Below the pieces are notes generated by a model. That model saw only the letters and a program-made list of their open reading frames with translations, was not told the origin of the DNA and ran no database searches. This document shows, one piece after another, positions 60,401 to 64,000 of a stretch of 64,000 nucleotides of DNA (within the stretch, counting starts at the first letter, position 1; each line of letters starts with the position of its first letter). The stretch is from Haemaphysalis longicornis. Lineage: Eukaryota; Arthropoda; Arachnida; Ixodida; Ixodidae. Made by a program: the position numbers and the translations under genes. The stretch is from NCBI GenBank assembly GCA_013339765.2, contig CM023449.1:205555422-205619421 (forward strand), read 5' to 3'.

Positions 60401-60790
60401 GACGTTTGAGATGAATAATATTTAGCGGCGAACCGTGGTTCGGGAGCTCATTCAGCGGCGAATAGAGTGGCCTCGACAGCAGTGCCGCATCAACAGTGAA
60501 GAAAGTTCACTAATACACCAAAAAATACGGTTTCTAAAAAGTGTCAGCAAACATTTTTCCCCTTCATATTGTGTTTAAAATAAAGAAAGGCAAACAAGTA
60601 CTATCTAAAGATAAAATCGCGCCCACAATGTGCGCTGTACCCTAATACCGATTCTTCGCGGACTTGTGTCGGCTTGTAATATCAACTGATGTCACCTAAA
60701 CTGGTGATCTTTCTAACTTTATTTAAAGATATTCCTTCGTTATCTTTTCAAAAAATAGATTGTATGAAAACATTCTAGATGGAGACCTTT
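57420..60790. other. loop region of the foldback candidate
   Basis: About 3.4 kb between the inverted arrays. It holds a SINE at 58386-58592 and several open frames (57457-57741, 94 codons; 59318-59608, 96; 59613-59852, 79; 59979-60275, 98, the last followed by AATAAA near 60270). None matches a transposase or other family that I recognise. Two consecutive plus frames at 59318-59852 are separated only by a stop. A decayed or spliced gene cannot be excluded. Confidence 0.5.
58386..58592 (+). mobile_element. tRNA-derived SINE inside the foldback loop
   Basis: GCAGTGGCTCAGTTATGCTG holds an A box whose following spacer is shortened. GCGGGTTTGATCCCG is the B box. The body follows through TGTCGAGATTTCGTCGCGCG to GGCGCGTAAACTC. 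Its presence dates the loop as older than this SINE insertion. Confidence 0.75.
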
Positions 60791-60799
60791 CATGTGATC

Positions 60800-62830
60800 T
60801 CCCCCAAGCCCCAGTAGCGTCACACTCACGGTTAACCCAACCTATGACTCACGTGACTATCTCATGAGTATAACTAGGAAGCAATTTTTAATTTGTCACA
60901 TGTGATTCCCCTCATCGAGACCTTTAATTTGATACCTCACAATCCCTACTGGCACCACTTTGACTTTTAAACCAATTTGTGACTCACGTTACCATCTCAT
61001 GACTATAACCAGTAAGCGACTTTTAATTTGTCCATGATTCCCCTCATCAAATCCTTTATTTTGATAACTCACGAGCCCTAGTGGAACCACTTTGACTTTT
61101 ACCCAATTTGTGACTCACGTGACTATCCCATGACTATAACAAGAAAGCAATTTTTAATTTGTCCCACGTGATTCCCCTCATCGAGACCTTTAATTTGATA
61201 CCCCACAAGCCCTAGTGGCACCACTTTCACTTTTAACTCAATCTATGACACATGACTGTCTCATGACTATGACCAGGAAGCAATTTTTAACTTGTCCCAC
61301 GTGATTCCACTCATTAAGACCTTTAATTTGATACCTCACAAGCCCTAGTGGCCTCACATTGACTGTTAACCTAATCAATGACTCACATGACTGTCTCATG
61401 ACTATGACCAGGAAGCCAATTTTACTTTGTGCCCCATGATTCCACTCATCGAGACCTTTAATTTGATACCTCACAAGCCCTAGTGGCATAATTTTGACTT
61501 TTATCCCAATCTATGACTCATATGACTGTCTCATGACTATGACCAGGAAGCAATTTTTAACTTTTCCCACGTGATTCCACTCATTAAGACCTTTAATTTG
61601 ATACCTCACAACCCCTAGTGGCCTCATATTGACTTTTAACCTAATCCATGACACTGTCTCATGACTATAACAAGAAAGCAATTTTTAACTTGTCCCACGT
61701 GATTTCACTCATTAAGACCTTTAATTTGATACCTCACAAGCCCTAGTGACCTCACATTGCCTTTAACCTAATCCATGACTCACACGACTGTCTCATGACT
61801 ATGACCAGGAAGCGAATGTTACTTTGTGCCCCATGATTCCACCCATCGAGACCTTTAATTTAATACCTCACAAGCCCTAGTGGCACCATTTCGACTTTTA
61901 ACCCAATCTATGACTCATGTGACTGTCTCATGACTATGACCAGGAAGCAATTTTTAACTTGTCCCACGTGATTCCACTCATTAAGACCTTTAATTTGATA
62001 CCTCACAACCCCTAGTGGCCTCACATTGACTTTTAACCTAATCCATGACTCACATGACTGTCTCATGACTATGACCAGGAAGCAATTTTTAACTTGTCTC
62101 ACGCGATTCCACTCATCAAGACCTTTAATTTGATACCCCACAAGCCCTAGTGGCACCACTTTGACTTTTAACCCAATCTATGACTCATATGACTGTCTCA
62201 TGACTATGACCAGGAAGCAATTTTTAACTTGTCCCACGTGATTCCACTCATTAAGACCTTTAATTTGATACCTCACAAGCCCTACTGACCTCACACTGCC
62301 TTTCAACCTAATCCATGACTCACATGACTGTCTCATGACTATGACCAGGAAGCGAATTTTACTTTGTGCCCCATGATTCCACTCATCGAGACCTTTAATT
62401 TGATACCTCACAAGCCCTAGTAGCACCATTTTGACTTTTAACCCGATCTATGACTCATATGACTGTCTCATGACTATGACCAGGAAGCAATTTTTAACTT
62501 GCCCCACGTGATTCCACTCATTAAGACCTTTAATTTGATACCTCACAATCCCTAGTGGCCTCACATTGACTTTTAACCTAATCCATGACTCACATGACTG
62601 TCTCATGACTATGACCAGGAAGCAATTTTTAACTTGTCCCACGCGATTACACTCATCGAGACCTTTAATTTGATACCCCACAAGCCCTAGTGGCACCACT
62701 ATGACTTTTTAACCCAATCTATGACTCACATGACTATCCCATGACTGTGACCAGGAAGCAATTTTTAACTTGTCCCACGTGATTCCACTCATTAAGACCT
62801 TCAATTTGATACCTCACATGCCCTAATGAC
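60800..62830 (-). repeat. 135-bp tandem array, arm 2 (inverted)
   Basis: The complement of the arm 1 monomer. The GACCTTTAATTTGATACC word recurs at 60919, about 61051, 61183, 61318, 61453, 61588, 61717, 61850, 61985, 62120, 62255, 62390, 62525, 62660 and 62797. From about 61318 the units alternate between CATTAAGACC and CATCGAGACC (or CATCAAGACC) types. This gives a 270-bp higher-order period, and near-identical 83-codon open frames recur exactly 270 bp apart at 61908, 62178 and 62448. Confidence 0.95.
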
Positions 62831-63064
62831 ATCAATTTGACTTTACCCAGTCAATGACCACTAATTAATTAATTAACCTAAATTTTACGTAATTAAAATG
62901 AACGCGCGTCGCCCGGACCTAGTTTCTGGCAAAAAATGTGCGTGTCACGTGACCAACATCATCACGGTAACGAGCGGTTGCACTTTTAAACTGCACGTAA
63001 ACACGCGTGCTCCACATTCACACGCCAGGAAATACCCAGTTCAGTTTTGCGATTTTCTTCCGCT

Positions 63065-63098
63065 GGTGGCGCTGTTGAACGGCGCCAGCAGCGCCACC
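63065..63098. repeat. GC-rich hairpin in the right outer arm
   Basis: GGTGGCGCTG and its exact complement CAGCGCCACC, 14 bases apart. The interval itself contains the palindrome GGCGCC. Confidence 0.85.
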
Positions 63099-63122
63099 TG
63101 TCCCACGTTCGGGCCCCTATTG

Positions 63123-63158
63123 TATAAATACAAGAACTTGTAGAATAAATTTTCAGTT
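63123..63158 (+). promoter_or_regulatory. TATA box plus initiator at arthropod spacing
   Basis: TATAAATA at 63123-63130 and TCAGTT at 63153-63158, with the initiator A 32 bases from the first T of the TATA box. This is the spacing of insect and arthropod core promoters and of many LTR promoters. AATAAA (63144-63149) lies between them. No downstream gene is recognised. It could belong to an LTR or to the edge of the foldback element. Confidence 0.4.
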
Positions 63159-63199
63159 GAGTGTTGTTGCCTTGTGTGTCTTGTCTCTCGCACTGTAGT

Positions 63200-64000
63200 T
63201 ATATCACAAAGAATTAGGGCGGGATGGGCGCAACCGCGAGCGTTGCGACGGCCTCACACGCTCGCGTCACGAGCTCGTTCTGGCGATGGGAGTCTGCCTG
63301 GCCCAATGCCTCCATCCACTGGTCAGGGAAATTAAGGGGGGGGGGGCGGGGAGGGGTAATGGGTCATTTCCAGAATCCGACATTTGGTGTTTGACCGTGA
63401 CACTTTCACCGCTGCGGGGTAGAGTGGAGATTAATAGAGCAAAGCGTGGATGTGATGGATGACTGCTATACAGGGTGGAGTTTCCGTCTGTAGTTGACGC
63501 CAGAGGTGTTCTTCATAGAGAGTGAGAAGCGGCTCCTAGACCACGTGCCTTGATGCGTAGCCATGCGCTAAGCGTTCGATATCACAAGCTTAAACGCGGT
63601 AGCAGAGAAAGCGGGCCGTACGCTATAGCACACCGCCGATGAAGTAAGGGAGCCGATGAACGCAGCCAAGCAAGAAAGCAGACAGGAAGCAATATCTTCC
63701 ATCGCCATCAACTTTCCCAATGCATGGCCGCAGGAATGAACAGCGGCGCAACACGTGGGAGGCAGGTCGAAGCCTTTCGAAATTGCGACACGGAAACTCA
63801 TCGCGAATAAGTTCGCGTCAAGCAACGAGAAGACGAGGCCCTTCAAGAACGCGGTGCGGAAGCAAATTGTTCCAAACGTTCAAGTTGACACTAATGTCAT
63901 TACCCTCATTACCGCTTAGGAAGTGTTTAGGTGCCGACGAACATTTTAGAGTTATTCTACCATGCAAGCAGGAGACAGCCGTGTTCGTAAGATTTTTAAA
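63200..64000. other. unrecognised sequence to window end
   Basis: A G-run lies at about 63338-63360. The minus-strand frame 63568-63846 (92 codons) has no domain that I recognise. Confidence 0.4.

Larger units (their letters stand above)
55113..63126. mobile_element. candidate foldback-type element, ~8 kb
   Basis: Two arrays of one 135-bp monomer lie in opposite orientation (55384-57410 and 60800-62830) around a 3.4-kb loop. Next to each array's outer edge is the same AT-rich word, inverted: ATTTAGGTTAATTAGTTAAT at about 55350 and, on the other strand, ATTTAGGTTAATTAATTAAT at about 62880. Further out, ATAGGGACCGGAACCTGG (from 55115) resembles the complement of the right side, ATAGGGGCCCGAACGTGG (ending about 63121), with shared GCGCC and CGGAAG words inward. 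These would be the element's ends. Long inverted repeats made of tandem subrepeats define foldback elements. No transposase is recognised and no target duplication is visible, so the outer boundaries are provisional. A chance inversion of a satellite block is the alternative. Confidence 0.6.

Noticed and set aside
55384..62830. CRISPR-like array
   Set aside because: The units are 135-bp head-to-tail monomers without unique spacers, in eukaryotic repeat context.
63568..63846. 92-codon minus-strand frame with several cysteines
   Set aside because: The cysteines do not form a recognisable pattern and there is no supporting context.

Overview
The window looks like repeat-dense, gene-poor DNA from a large arthropod genome, most likely a tick (Ixodida). 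The sequence shows no bacterial gene organisation and no long uninterrupted host gene. It does show many decayed non-LTR retrotransposons of the RTE, CR1/Jockey-like and I-like types, and several tRNA-derived SINEs that resemble the Ruka-type SINEs known from ticks. The tick assignment is inference from these families. Every coding region I can support is a fragment of a transposable element, and almost all are broken by stops or frameshifts.

Layout: 1-3240 holds a LINE C-terminal scrap, two GC-rich minisatellite patches in opposite orientation, and a strongly decayed ~165-bp tandem array. 6.4-8.1 kb is a minus-strand CR1-like LINE split by a plus-strand RTE insertion with a 9-bp target duplication. 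9.0-10.8 kb holds a Harbinger-like MITE, a SINE with an internal tandem duplication, a 120-bp tandem duplication and an I-like LINE 3' end. 14.0-15.0 kb has a second RTE insertion (14-bp target duplication) that itself carries a nested LINE end. 18.4-27.3 kb is a run of LINE pieces; its centre is a CR1-like LINE (22.3-26.8 kb) interrupted by a 1.69-kb element with 20-bp perfect inverted ends that include TTAA. 27.8-50.7 kb is mostly unrecognised DNA dotted with SINEs, a two-copy composite repeat (31.7-34.1 kb), an RTE reverse-transcriptase fragment (44.5-45.2 kb) and microsatellites. 53.9-55.0 kb has two LINE 3' ends and a SINE.

The most striking structure is at 55.1-63.1 kb. Two ~2-kb arrays of a 135-bp tandem monomer lie in opposite orientation around a ~3.4-kb loop, with matching AT-rich edges and possibly matching outer ends. 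This is the architecture of a foldback-type transposable element about 8 kb long. The monomer length is a multiple of three, so the arrays contain long but probably meaningless open frames. A well-spaced TATA/initiator pair sits just outside the right end.

The insertions allow relative dating: RTE into the CR1-like LINE, a LINE into the second RTE, the TTAA element into a CR1-like LINE, and a SINE inside the foldback loop. About half of the window holds nothing I can identify by eye; those stretches are listed as such.
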